Of a stretch of DNA of 64,000 nucleotides, positions 23,837 through 36,767 are shown piece after piece (the first letter of the stretch is position 1; the number at the start of each line of letters is the position of its first letter). The stretch is from Polytrichum commune (Eukaryota; Streptophyta; Polytrichopsida; Polytrichales; Polytrichaceae), in the NCBI GenBank assembly GCA_950295325.1, contig OX485808.1, positions 2,854,501-2,918,500 on the forward strand, in the 5' to 3' direction. The notes beneath the pieces were generated by a model that saw only the letters and a list, made by a program, of their open reading frames with translations, did no database searches and was not told where the DNA came from. The translations under genes and the position numbers were made by a program.

Positions 23837-26257
23837 GTGTGTAGTCTGAATACCACATTAATGCCCACTACATTCATAGTATGACCCCAAATACCCTTGT
23901 CAATGTAGTCGAGACTCATCCACTCTAGATGTCTATCCCTACAAGAGTGTTTGTATATTGTCACACTAATTTGGGTTCATAATTGCTCTTAGCTACCATA
24001 CAGTTCAATGAACAGCACTAACTTCTCGAAGCTCATTCATGTGCAATAATACAACACTAAGGTTTGAGTGTGGCATTTTAATGAGGAACAACATAACATT
24101 TTGAAATATTGGTTTCTATTGAGATAGTATTTGGTGTCATCTTAAATAATACTACTATTAATTTTCTCTTTGATGACAAATGTTTGCAAACAAAGTGGAC
24201 CACGATAATTGGTATGGGATCAACATATTCATAATCAACATGGATACTCGTGCTCAATCTCGATGTGAACAAGAAAATGGTAGAACCGTGAGGCTTTGTC
24301 TTTTTCAAAGATTCATGAATTCACAATTAGTGTGGGCCACACAAATGGCAGTTTATGATAAGATCCGGGGTCTCGAGGAGTCAAGCCCTTGTGTATAGGA
24401 TGATGTGCAATAACTCGCTCACCGGGCCCAATGGATTCTATGATGCAAGAAGAATTTGACGGTTGGCAAATACTTTATTCAAGTATGTTATCCAAGTCAT
24501 TCATAACATTGTTAGGCAGGCACATGATGGTCTCTTTCCAAAGGAAGAGGTTGAAATTAGGGTGAGTTAGGCCGCTCGCCCACTAGATTCTAGAAAATAT
24601 TGGGTCAGAGGTGTTTGCATGTACTTAAGTGCGAGTCACCATCCAACCAGTGTTGTGGAGTGTTGTACGTGGACATGGGCCGCTAGACTTTCATGCACCC
24701 ATTAAAGAATCTTTAAGTTACAAGTGTCGGTCACCAAAGTTTTTGAAGACAGGTTTTGTAAGGAAGAGGAGGTTTTAACATGCAGGAGGAGGTTAGTACG
24801 TGGGCCCAAATTTGAGAAGATGGGAGTATAGCTAGTTGGCACATACAAACCCTACCCAAACAATTTTTCTCTATTATTGGTCGGGTTTGTCCTTATTCAC
24901 ACTAGAATATGGTGGGTGAGTAGCCTACATAAAAACTCACCTTTAAAACATCACGATAATTCACAACTCCTTATCAAAAAGTTCACAACACATAACTTAG
25001 GCGCTCCCTATAGACAAAAAATCTTGGAATTGAAGGAGAGGTATCCTCAAGTGCTCCAAATTTGGAGAAGTACAAGGCGGTGCAATTTTTTTCCGTGTAA
25101 GAAGATAGGAATTAGGAGAACCGCAAAAAAATTGATAATTTTATTCCTTGAATTGAAGTTACCGTGGATTTCCAAACCCAAAAGTTGGCCCGATCATATT
25201 ACCAATGACTAGAGTCTGCCATAACCGGTCATTTCAACCATTCATTCCTCCCCACTTCAGCACTCAAACCAACAACATATGTCATAGCACTATTGGTTCT
25301 GACCTAATCAAAATTCAGTCCCAACCTGATGGAAATTATGGCACCCTATAGGTTCCATGGGGTCGTGATCAGGAATAGGCCCCTCTACTATTACTTTAAC
25401 TTTGTTTGCCTAAAAATATATAAATCTCGTTTATGTCAGCGTTACATGACCCTAGTGAGCAGTTAAATGGACCTGGTTGACTATGGGTGCCTCAACTGCA
25501 CAACCCTAATACAGACAGAAGCATATAAGAATCGAGGCATCACTCAGCCAGAGAAGCTCACAAATAGGAACAGCCTTTTGCTTCACATGTTTCTCAAATC
25601 TTTAAACACTCGACCATTGTCACTAACCAGTGAAGAAACTGATGAAAATCATGCCACGGTTTCTTAAGAACATTTCTGTGCACTTGGCAAAGCAGACAAA
25701 AGACACAAATGAACTCCGAATATACAGCTAATGTGGAGATGGGTCTTTATTTGGAATATATAAGAGTAATCAACCGATACACAAATTGAAGCCTACAGAT
25801 AGAGATTCTCTCCACTAAGTAGGCATACACACCCAACCGGGAGGCTTCTTTAGGCACAGTTCAGGTCAAAACTTGATCAGGACTTCAGCTCCAATTATGT
25901 GAATTACAACTAGTTTGCACACATTCATATACCAATATGTCAGCCTTTCGACTACTATGGCCGAAGTCTTGTTAAGACAGACCCCAACGTCAAAACAAGA
26001 TTCACCCAGGTTTGCTGCTAACTCTCTCTCTCTCTCTCAATTACTCCTCACATGCCATCATGAGGGCTTCGTACACAACTGACTGCTAAGGTGGAGGGGA
26101 TTCCTGGAACACATCAGCGGGTTCTATAATAGAGGGATAAATCCTCCCTCCCCCTGAGAAAGGTATCAAATTTGCCTATAATGACAATTTGTGTGTCTAA
26201 GAGGGTTTGAATTAATGCACCTGTTGACCTGAGGGACAACAGAAATATTGTAGGCGC
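23837..26257. other. Intergenic, no gene recognised
   Basis: I find no supported gene. The part next to 26258 should contain the 3' UTR of the FN3 gene. A (CT)n run lies at about 26021-26038. Confidence 0.4.
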
Positions 26258-29240
26258 TTAGTTTACTGTGAAATAGGCAGCGGCAAAAGTCAAGGCAAGT
26301 CCGAGTGCAAGCGCCATCCACCATCGTGTCATTAGACTCCATGGTTCCCGCAACTGCAACCTAGCTTTTTGTGCAAACATGGTCATTGACATTGCCAGGT
26401 CCTCTGCAAGCGAGGACTTTCCTTTTACATGCAAGTTTGAGGGTTGCCTTGCTATGGTGATTGACGAGGACCATGCACTCCAGGCACTTGAGCCAACTCC
26501 TTGTGCTCCATTCGCCCGAACCCGGAACCGGTATTTGTGCTCTTCTACCAGATTTGGTACCTCAAAACTGCACTCACAACATGTTCCTACCATCGTTAGC
26601 ACAGATTAAGTCCGAGATTGTTAAACAAGGGCGGAATGTGGAAGATGATTTTTGTGCTGTAGCTACAAACAATACGAGCATGACATGTGCAAAGAACGCT
26701 GTTCTAAAGAAAAGTTCAATACAAAATACTTAAACAGGTCTAGGAAACCAAGTTTGTATCCTACAAGGAACATGAAAGTAATGAGTGAAAAAACGATACC
26801 TAGTGGAAGATCCTTCATACAATGACACAAATTTCCCTGCCTTTTTTAGATCTTCCATCTCCAGGGTGTAAGACACGGTCTCTGCAACACCTTCGCTGAG
26901 ATGAACCGAGTCAGCCAGCTGCTGAGCGCTATTATTGTCCTTGGGCACTTCCAGCCAATGAACCCTTACAGATTTCTCAGTGACACCTTTAACTTTTGGA
27001 GTTGGGGGTGTTCGTGGGGGAGCTATTGGTAGCTCCACCGTGACAATTTCACTTAGAGCACTTGCTCCCAAAGCGTTGATAGCCTGTGTGATTTACACAT
27101 TTATCAACAAGGAGTTCGTTAAGAAAAACTTAAATTACTTTCACATGCTATATATTTGTTGTCCAGACTAAAGTTGAGTAGATTATTGCAGCAGTATGCA
27201 AGTCTCATACATGACAGGTAATGCTAAGGCTCAGCTCCAATTGATATCCTACCCCAGAAACTTAAACTTATTCACAGAAGGTTCAAGGTTCCTATCTCAG
27301 AGATTCACAATTGAAGCCCAGACCGCAAAAGTAAAGGACACCTTTACAATAAAAAGTAGGAGTTTTGACCTGCACAGCAACACAGTAGCATGACGCAGGA
27401 ACTAGCTTGGTTGCCTTGTGGTTGGTGGCTGCACCTTCATACACCTGATGGATGTAAATGATGTCTCAAGTCAGAGATCCTCACATCTTACAACATTTCT
27501 TTCACAACCATAACAAGTAGCGCACAGAAATGAGATCCAGTCAGCTATAAAAGAAAAAAAGACCTGAAGCATTGAATAAGTTACTTACTTTCCGTAGTCT
27601 GCCTCCCTTGCCATCATCCATCATCAATTTGTAGCTGTACACATGCCAAAATCCACTCTTAGGAAACACACACTGCAATCCATGGCCTTGTCACAAAGTG
27701 TGCTGGTGAGAATCAACTTTCAGATAAGAATTACAATAAACAAAAATCTGTAGCTCATCCACAAGTATCGGAGACATTGAGAAAGCCAGAACTTCACATG
27801 CACCAAAAACCCATGGATTCACAAGAATTGTTGGAGTCTTCTGAAGTACAGTACATTGGTGAACGCTTAAATAAGGGACTAATAACATGTTGCAAAATGT
27901 GTATGGCTGTTGCTGATAAGGAAATGGACTAGGATACAAAACAAGAGCTTTACCTAGTAACTGGGATCCCATTGTCACAGGCTGGAGCTGACCATCGAAT
28001 GCGCACACTGGTTGGAGTAATGGAGCTGAACAAGGGAGATTGGGGTGCTTCAGGAGCAGAAGCTAGTGTGGTGAAACCAACACTTGGGCTTGCAGGAGAT
28101 GTACCCATATCATTATGGGCGGCCACTCGAAAATTGTACTGAGTACTGGGCAATAAGTCCACAATATTGTACCTGCCGGTCACAAAAGACATGTAGTGTA
28201 GTGAGACTCAAAGAGCTACGTTGTGACTAGGAGAAATTTTTCATCAAACCCAGGAGATGCCTTGTGACTACTCAGAACATTATATTATCCTTTATATATA
28301 TGTGTATGTGTGTGTGTATATATATATTCAAGGATACTTGAGGTGATGTCATTAGAGATATGATGGAGAGACATACTCAAGGGCATTGCCGTCGTACACC
28401 TTGCACCGGAGCCATTGTCTTGCCTTGGAACCTGCAGACACAACACACGCTGAGTATGCCGACTTGTAGAAATATTATAAAATGTGTATGTCAGCAATCA
28501 AACCAGCTCATTCAAAATTCAAAAAGTGCCACAGACCTCCCATCTCAGAGTCAAAGATGTCGATGTTGTATCTAGTACAGTCGGGGCACATGGAGCAGAC
28601 GGAGCAGCAGATGATGTCGTTCCAACAATAAAAGAACTAAACCCACTTGGGCCTGCTTCATTGTGTGCCTGAAGATTCAAGCCAATAATAAGAATGCCAG
28701 ATTACAATTGTGAACTACAATTGAAACTTGGGGACTACACCCAGCAATAATATAATCCACCAAGACAGGAACAACAATAACAACAAAAGAGACCATAAGA
28801 AAGGTAGGAATAATCATAACCAGTTGATACAACCAACTGCGCAAGTTCTGACCACCTTGGTTTCTGAAGTGTACAGAAGGGCCCAAATCTAAACCAACTA
28901 GAAAATCAAAATTGACAACTCTTTAAAAGCAGTGCACAGCCTCTATGCAGGATGTGACAAACATTACTTGTTTGTATTCCTGTGAAACACTTCTTGTACT
29001 TATCATATCCAGAACCTGGCCATGCAAAGCCATCCCAAGTCATCCCTCAGGCATAACATTTATGGAAATTACTGACCTGAACCCGGAATGCATAACTGGT
29101 AAAAGGCTGAAGCTTCTTGATAGTGTGCATTGTGTTGGACCCATAATAGACATCCTGCAGAGCCAGGTCCCTTTGACCTTCATTTGCCACCTTTGCAAGG
29201 CCTTCCTGCGAATCAGACTCATCCTCACTATCACTAGTAC
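26258..29240 (-). CDS. FNDC3-like FN3-repeat tail-anchored protein, 3' part
   Basis: Minus-strand exons with good splice sites: 29240-29077, 28668-28537, about 28434-28385, 28172-27954, 27634-27589, 27444-27370, 27083-26800 and 26567-26258. They encode fibronectin-III repeats (SYAFRVQ|AHNEAGPSG; STQYNFRVAAHNDMG; KYRFRVRANGAQG) and end in a hydrophobic tail WWMALALGLALTFAAAYF just before TAA, a likely C-terminal membrane anchor. This resembles FNDC3-type ER proteins; the molecular role in plants is unknown to me. The junction after 28537 does not keep a clean frame and appears to lack about ten residues of one FN3 strand, so an exon is missing or lost. No upstream exons were found past 29240, so the gene may be 5'-truncated. 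Confidence 0.72.
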
Positions 29241-29315
29241 CTGAAGAAACATGATAAATACAGATCGGTTGTCCTATCAATAGAAAAATATGCCAAGAAT
29301 ACAACGGATGTATTC

Positions 29316-29320
29316 AAAAA
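29316..29320 (-). terminator. RNA polymerase III T-run terminator
   Basis: Five consecutive T on the minus strand, 6 nt beyond the tRNA 3' end: the usual Pol III stop signal at the usual distance. Confidence 0.75.
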
Positions 29321-29326
29321 CATACA

Positions 29327-29411
29327 TGCATCAGCCGGGAATCGAACCCGGGTCTGTACCGATCTGCGATGTTTTTGGCAGGGTACTATTCTACCACTAG
29401 ACCACTGATGC
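29327..29411 (-). tRNA. tRNA-Gly(GCC) with 14-nt anticodon-loop intron
   Basis: The minus strand gives an 85-nt tRNA gene: acceptor GCATCAG/CTGATGC with discriminator A, A box TGGTCTAGTGG, anticodon stem GTACC/GGTAC, loop C-T-GCC-A, and B box GGTTCGATTCC. A 14-nt insert, AAAACATCGCAGAT (29375-29362), sits exactly between positions 37 and 38, the canonical site of nuclear tRNA introns. Removing it leaves a standard 71-nt tRNA-Gly. The fourth acceptor pair is T-A where I recall C-G in the common plant gene, a compensated change that preserves pairing and argues for function. It lies 87 bp upstream (in gene sense) of the first recognised FN3 exon. Confidence 0.93.
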
Positions 29412-30322
29412 AGCCAATCACGTGGAGACACGCGTCACCCGACACAGCGGAATGTGCTCAGGCCGGAGAGCTCTTGAACATTGGATAGCATTGGCTCCGT
29501 TTCTTTGAACCATATGGGATTTACACTCCGGAATTTCAACCTGCTTAATGTCACTCCTCTTATATCTCCAAACCCTAGGGAATGCCAGATGTTCTTGGTT
29601 GACAATCCCACTCCTTATTGTCACATTGCCTTCCCATATATATATCACATGTTTTGACATTCAACCAAACCACCAAAGAATCCAAACCACACGCTTGCAC
29701 GCATCATGTTGTCATCCTTCCAATGAATTGCCATTATTGTCATGTCGATTTTGTGTTCTCTCAAAATGTCACATGCTACACTAATATGCCTTGCCACATG
29801 TTAAGCAAATGACAACCTACATTATTTATCAAAATAGGTTTGTGGAATCCAGTGCCACATCATGGCCTTGGTGACAAGTCATGGGAAGTTAGAAAATAGG
29901 TCTAGAGTATTCAAAGGCACATCGTGGCCCTTTGCCACTTATTTATTATTTATAAAATATGAAGTTTTGAATAAAAGTTTGGAGGAAACTAGGGGTCTTA
30001 CACGCCAACCTGAGGGTATTTACCTAAATTAAGCTCCATCAGCCTCTTGATGAACTCATCTAGATTTTGTTATGAGGTAACTCACTTGAGTGTAGACCAT
30101 TATTTAGCTACTTACCTACCCTTCTAATATAATAATATTCAGTGACAGTGCTTCACCCGAGTTTTTCAAGTTGCATCTCAAACAACATTGTTGGTAAAAG
30201 AATAATATAGTTCCCAAATAATATTTGACTTATTCCTAGCCCCACCCACCCACTATACTGAGGTGATTAATGTTATGTGCCACGAAATTTTGGCGGTCTA
30301 TAGTGTAGATGAAGTTACGAAG

Positions 30323-30646
30323 CTTTGGTCCAATTTTGGTATTTTGTAATGTTTAAGGAGTGTTCAAGTGGCACCAAAACTCCCCTTTTAAATTTAGTGA
30401 AATAAAGGGGAGGCATTTGACTTTAGCCAAAAGGGGACTATTGTATAAAAATCTCATTACAAAGTTTCGAAGGCACCTAAAATAATGCTCTCAAAAGTTT
30501 AATAAGGAGTTCAGCGTTATATAGTTGGCTTATGGCCAAGGTCAAACACCTTCCCTTCATTTCACTACAATTGGGTTTCGACACCACATGAACACTCCTC
30601 AAACATTATAAAATGTCAAAAGTGGGCCAAAACTCCCTACCAAACC
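30323..30646. mobile_element. Long-arm inverted-repeat (MITE-like) element
   Basis: Two arms of about 110 bp face each other. The left arm has ATTTTGTAATGTTTAAGGAG, TGTTCAAGTGG, AGTGAAATAAAGGGGAGG and TTGACTTTAGCCAAAAG. The right arm read in reverse has ATTTTATAATGTTTGAGGAG, TGTTCATGTGG, AGTGAAATGAAGGGAAGG and TTGACCTTGGCCATAAG. It could fold into a long hairpin, a potential small-RNA precursor. No clear TSD. Confidence 0.65.
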
Positions 30647-31820
30647 ACATGATTTTGAGAGACTTCAAGGCCAACTCCATTGCCTTGTCTAGAGTTGAGG
30701 AACTTATTGTTTCTATGTCTCGGAATTGCTGGAGAGATCAGGACTTGATTGGGGAGTTACAAGTTGTTTATTCAGCCAAGGCACAAACTTGGCATATAAC
30801 CTTGAAGTCGGTGCATGATTAATTGGTCCAGTTTCAAAAACTTCTGTTGATCTTCTTGGTCAATATAGAATCGCTGTGTTAAAAGTGACTCAAATTAATG
30901 AAACCTGATGTTTAGAGTGCTTTGGCTTCACATCTTGGATGTCCAAGTGACTCTACTCTCATTGTGCACATATGAACAATATGGTATATTCTCCCAATAT
31001 ACTACTATTGTCTTCCATTCTCTTATTACAATAGTGGATTCAGAGATTCTCAACAACTTGAAACAGCACAAACTAAGTTATTGGCTTGCATATTCATTGC
31101 AAGTGGATTGCAAGCCTCTAAGGTTGAGGCATCTATGACCGATAAAATACGAGAGTTTATCTCTGTTTGGGAGGAGTAATAGCAGGAATTGTATCTTCTT
31201 GCAGAGAGAAACAGATTCTAAGGAGAATGCAATTATATTGAATAGAATTCCATGAATATTGAAACTGCTGCAAATTCCGAAGCGTAGATTTTAGGGTTAC
31301 ACATAGTCGATTAATCCATAACCGCTCACTTCAATGCTAGTCCTCGGCTACAACAATTGTCAAAACTCTTCTGAGGATAATCAATCACAAGCTGCCACCA
31401 CATTGAGTATAGGCATCCATAACCGATCACTTAAGAGATCCTGCTGTATGGTCCCACGGAATGTAACAAAGGAGATGTGTAATATTATGTTCCCAAGAGA
31501 GTTGATACATGGTTTTTCATACTCAATTGTTAGCCCTTTTAAGGGTTTAGGAGCCCAATTTGGACTCTCATACATGCGGCATTTTGAAATTATACAACGT
31601 GAATCTAGATTGTGAATCGATTTAATGGTAGTTAGTGATAGCTCTTTGATACGCAAGGTTTACTTCACGATAGTCACACAAAGTGAAGTAAATAGAATTG
31701 GATAACGATTTCATGTCATCTAGTATAAAGAGCAAATACACAATTAATATGAGCATGCTAAAATCTTATAAGGGTTAGTATTGTATCATTGTGCTTTCTG
31801 ATAGGTAGGAATTCATTTCT

Positions 31821-31821
31821 G

Positions 31822-31856
<35 letters not shown>

Positions 31857-31858
31857 GC
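31821..31858. repeat. (TA)n(CA)n microsatellite
   Basis: Alternating TA dinucleotides run directly into alternating CA; seen directly in the sequence. Confidence 0.9.
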
Positions 31859-34399
31859 ACTCTCCAGTTATATCATCTCTAACTTGGGAGTGAGTACATA
31901 CATCCACCACAAATAAAGAATAGGCAATGTTTCTCATTCATTGTTAAAACCCATCTTAGGGTTGTTTTCGATCAAATTTCCAAGTTATAATGATATTGGA
32001 AGATTGGGTTAAGTCATTTGTTATAAGTTGGGTTTGTTTGACACAACCATTGAAATATACAACAGAACCAATTATGACAATAATACACATGTTGGCAAGC
32101 TCCCCCATGCATAGTAACTATGGGGGCATTCACGGTTGGGGTACTACTTTTGGGTGTCTAACGGAAAATGACTTTTTTAGATAACTTCACATGCTTGGTA
32201 TGATTAGATTTGTATTGTGAAGCATATTTTGGATCATACCTACAATTCATACTTCATATTGAGTACACCGACAAAGTTAATTTAGAAGGAATAGAATCAT
32301 CTAAGATATCATTTTGATTCCTTAAAGGACATTTAGGAGTGTTGTCTTAATTATTCACCTTAGGATCAAGGAATGAAAAGGACAACAAGAATTAATCGAA
32401 ACGATCCCAATTTTTTTCCTCACAATCATCGTTCAAGTGTGTACCAATAGAACCAAAAATGTATTGAATACCAATTGCCCAACTTTACATGTGGCACCAA
32501 ACATGGCCAAAAATACATATAATCACGGCCACACCTAAAAGGAACGTCTAGTATTAGAATTGGACAAAAAAAATTATATGAATGGACACATGACACTTAT
32601 ACCAAGGTACCAAGATGCAAAACATGAAATAATTGACCACCAATGCACACCTAAATAGCAAAAAATGCCATTGATGTGGCCCAAACAAGTCATTTGACCC
32701 CTTTTCAAGTTTTATGACTTATCTACTTATTTCATAGGGAATTTCTCTATTATTGGTGATTATTTAATAAGAAATAATATATTTCTTGATATAGCCTATG
32801 AACTATCTACTTATTTATTTAAAATTTATTGATCAAATATTAGTAAATCATGATAAACACCGAAATCCACTAGTCCTTAAGTCCTTTGTCCCAAAAGTAG
32901 TACCTCAACCATGAATGCCCCCCTATGCATTTCCTACCAACTTTGGGTATTATATTTAATTATCATGGTGGTAATCTGCCATATACCTATTGATGATGGT
33001 TGGTTTCTCTTTGCCATTTGCTAGCTTAAAATATAGCTATATTATAAGGAGAAAGGCAAGAGAAGACCCTATAAAATCCAGGGCATGTCTTTTGATAATG
33101 TATTCCATAGATAAAATTCCAACATCACCATGAAACTTTAACAAGTCCAAAGGAGCAATTGACACATTGAAGTACTTCAAGATGAAGAGTTTTCTAGTAG
33201 CAAGGTATTTTTGGAGAGAACTATAGACACCAAAGTGGAGGCATTGGCCATTTTGGAGAATATTACTTGGGTAACTTTTTGGCTTTCAACTACACTAAGG
33301 GCCGATTTACACTACGGTGGAGAAGTCCACTGGTCATGAATTCTAGGGGAATTTTGAAGTTTGATTGGCCGAGAGTGACACTCTTGTCCGGTGGTGGTTT
33401 ACACTACGGCCAAGAGTCCTTTGGTGGAGAACTTTGTACATGGATGAACAAATGTCACGGTTGCCAACGTGGCGACACTTTTTCCAAGGGGAGTTCTCCG
33501 GACGTCAAGTTTCTTGGGCAACCTCAAAGCCTTGGACAAGAAACTTGGCCTCCGGAGAACTCCAACTTGAATAATATAGTTCTTCCCTAGAGAAATCTTT
33601 GCACTATTGTTCTCCCTCATTAGTATGACATTTTTGGGAAATACAAAAACAATTGTATTATCGAGGTGCCGTCTTCTCATTAATATGAAAAATGATGTAA
33701 CATTGTCATATTATTGAGGGAATACAAAAAAATAAGTAATATGAGCTTACAAATATATACAACGAGTTTAAGCAATATATATGGTATGAAAACTCAAACA
33801 ATAGCATGGTGCTTTGTAGCTATGAACGCAGGTGGTTGTATGGATTTGGTGGCTACACCAACCTACCATTATATGATTTGCGGGCTTCATAATGCCTTTG
33901 AAATGTGCATCTTAATGACATATTGCGAACATAATACCCACATGTAGAGCGAAACCGCAATTGCATTAAGATCGTTGATGATGGGAACTTCCCTGCCACC
34001 AAGCTCCGGGAAGATTTTAAGGCATAATCGGTCAACATCCTAGTGTTTCCAAGTCCAAGCAGTTACATGTTGTGATCTTTTGGTTTTGCTTTCAGATTTT
34101 TGAGACATATTTGACATATTATTCTAAAACGGTCGGTAGTTCTCCGGAAGTCTTGAACTTGAACCAGTTATTTTGCAAACTCAACCGATTCATTTGTAAC
34201 TAGCAGCCAGTTCTCCCCATTCATTGCCCGTAACAATAGTGAAACCAAGTTCTTATGCAATAAGGTCGATTGCTCTTATGAAGTGAGACCTTCAACATAT
34301 GGAAGAAGACATTGCACTTGCCCCTCCAAATGGCATTTCATGTCACCACAACGATCATTGTTCTTATCCCTCATATTCATCTCTTTGCACCACCGTCAT

Positions 34400-36243
34400 T
34401 CACACCTTTGGCAATTTCAACGTACCCAAAATGCATATGCCAAGGGCCGACTCAAATTTCTCCCGAGCAAAATGCATTGCTAAAATCAAGAGAATTGCCA
34501 AACAACAACAATAACTCACGACTAATTCATCCAATGTTGACAAATTCCCACTACCATTTGCCGGTCTCTTTAGGTATGGACAACCTTCTAGATCAAGTGT
34601 CTCAAGGTTGTGAGGTTTGCTTAAATCCGGTAGGTCACTTAATCTTGTGGGTGAAGAATCCAAAATTTGTTGGTGAATGCATTGATCGGTTTGTTCAACC
34701 TTAGTAGTCTTCATGTTGCTCACAACCAAAAGTGGTCAATGGGGTCAGTGGGTAATTTGGCTAGGTCACATTTAAAATTCCAATGATGGAAGAATCCCAA
34801 TCTTTTGAAGACTTTGCAATCTTCCACAATCATGAAAATATGTTTTCTTAGTTTGCATAGTCCACTAAGATTTGGCAAGTTCCACAATCTCGATTTTGCA
34901 CAATTTAACTCAAACAACATTGTTAAATATGCAATGCCTGGATTGTGGTCAATATTGGATCCCAATATATCAATAACTTGTAACTTTGTCAACTTGCGGA
35001 GATCAAGGAGCCTTTCAAAGTTGAAACATCCACATAACACCAACTCCTTTAAAGAAATGCCTTCCTCTAGCCTTGGAACCACGGGTAGATCACTTAGTGC
35101 ATTTAAAAAACGACGTGCGGCATAATATAGAGAGGATTAAAATAATTTGAAATAAAATTTATAAAAGAATTCCAAATAATGAAGGGGCCATTAAATGTAG
35201 ACAATCCCATTATAAGTAAGTTAGATGGACATAAAACGTGGGCCATTATTTTTTTGTAAAATTAATATAGGGGCTGAAGATAAGGGTCCTATGTGTTTTC
35301 ATCATAACAGTGTTTGCAATGGTATTACTTTGCTATGGTCTCCTATGTGTTTTCTTCATAACTTTGTTTGCAATGATATTATTGTTTGCACCCTTCTTTG
35401 TTTCCATGCTTTCCCTCAACACTCGTCAATTGTGTTAGGAAGTAGATTAGTTTTTATTACTTAAAAGGAATATAGAGAACAAAAAAATTGCAGTGACTTG
35501 GACAATATAAGTAATGAAAGGGTGCAAACAAATGGGTCATTTTTTATATTTAAGTAATTATAGGGAGGCTTTAATTCAGCCCTTGAAGGTAAATAGCCCC
35601 AAAACAAAAAACCCCCAGCCACACGTGGTGCACAAAAATGCCTTAGAGTGATCTACCCGTGCTTGGAACTTCAATGATGTTGACATATCGAATAATTGTT
35701 AGTGTTTCAAGATTTATACAATCTCTCAAGTTTTGCGTAGAAGTGCCATAGTTCAACCTTTGTATCCAATTATAGGGCAACTCCAAATGCAAATACCTTG
35801 ATGATGTCCAAGGGAGACAATATGACAATTGTGTGAAATGTATATGGAGAAGATTGTTTAAAACCTTCCAAATGTACTGCCTCCAATACTTGACAATCCT
35901 CCAAATATAAATACACTAGGTTCTCCCACTAATGTAAGTCAAGGCTTTTCAATGTTGGACAACATTGGAAGATTAACACTTATGTTGTCGAGCAATTATT
36001 GTAGAAAACTTTGTGTGTCAAGTTGTTTATTTTCACGCCATCCATGACAAGCCTCCATTCCAAGAAAAAAAAATTCCAAGCAAATTCCAAGCACATGTCA
36101 TGGATATGAACACCTCCATCTCGAATGTCCTCAACCAGTGCTTCATCTTTAGCTCCTTCAACTATCATAGCATTACTCATGTGATGAGTTGTGTTCAACT
36201 GCCCTAACTTTGGATTTAGTCTAAAGCATTGGGGATCTTGCAT
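34400..36243 (-). pseudogene. Broken NLR receptor (ARC2 end plus LRRs)
   Basis: Minus-strand blocks in NLR order: ALVEDIRDGGVHIHDMCLEF (about 36.1 kb), matching the end of NB-ARC where the LVxxxxDGxVxMHD motif sits; LVYLYLEDCQVLEAVHLEGF (about 35.9 kb); LETLTIIRYVNIIEVP; SLKELVLCGCFNFERL; KLTKLQVIDI; and LETLDLEGCPYLKR. Stops and frameshifts separate them, and a 582-bp TIR element interrupts the LRR region at 35080-35661. Kinase and P-loop regions are not seen. It is probably a decayed paralogue of the class at 3.2-7.9 kb, although its LRRs are not the homogenised type. Confidence 0.75.
35080..35661. mobile_element. 582-bp TIR element with 8-bp TSD, inside NLR relic
   Basis: The ends are CACGGGTAGATCACT, identical on both sides for 15 bp, then TAGTGCATTT versus CTAAGGCATTT. 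The perfect 8-bp duplication CTTGGAAC lies at 35072-35079 and 35662-35669. Removing the element and one TSD copy restores a continuous LRR reading (EVP joined to PRLEEG) across the site. The 8-bp TSD suggests hAT or a related superfamily. No transposase inside. Confidence 0.88.
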
Positions 36244-36767
36244 TTGGAGGCTTTATTTCTCGAATCTACCCTTGGGCCCATGAACACAAATCATCAGTTG
36301 AGTTATGTTATGACCCTCCATGAACAATACATTAGAATACACTTAGAAGAGTCCATTTTGAATTGACAAGCACACTTAAACAATTTAACTAATTATACAA
36401 ATGTTGGTAAGATCCTCAAGATTATATGCCAACAATAGACAACCATCCTTTATTATTAGCATGAGTTTTGTTGGGGAGTTTGTTGTTTTATAAACAACAG
36501 TTATATGTTCATTCTCGGACGTAGTGCAAATATTTGAATGAAACTAAAATTTAAGTATATTTGGATTCATGTATGAATTTTGGATAATTCTAACTGTCAA
36601 AATATATGAGGAGCCTTTGGGCACATTAGTGGGGGCCCATGAGGTGAGCATAAATACTTGTCCAACAATGTGATTGGACCCTGGGGGGTGAGGGTTAAGT
36701 CTTTTTGGAGCGGACAAGCTAAGATAAGGTAAGAGTAAGATGTCCAAAATAAGAGGAGTTAGAAATA

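Larger units (their letters stand above)
29412..34399. other. Mostly non-coding; one long inverted repeat
   Basis: No gene recognised. The region holds an inverted-repeat element near 30.3-30.6 kb and a dinucleotide run near 31.8 kb. The frame at 33267-33590 has no motif I recognise. Confidence 0.4.

Noticed and set aside
33267-33590. A 107-residue plus-strand gene
   Set aside because: Overlapping open frames exist on both strands, no motif is recognisable, and repeats such as TTTACACTACGG occur inside. Chance or a transposon interior is more likely.
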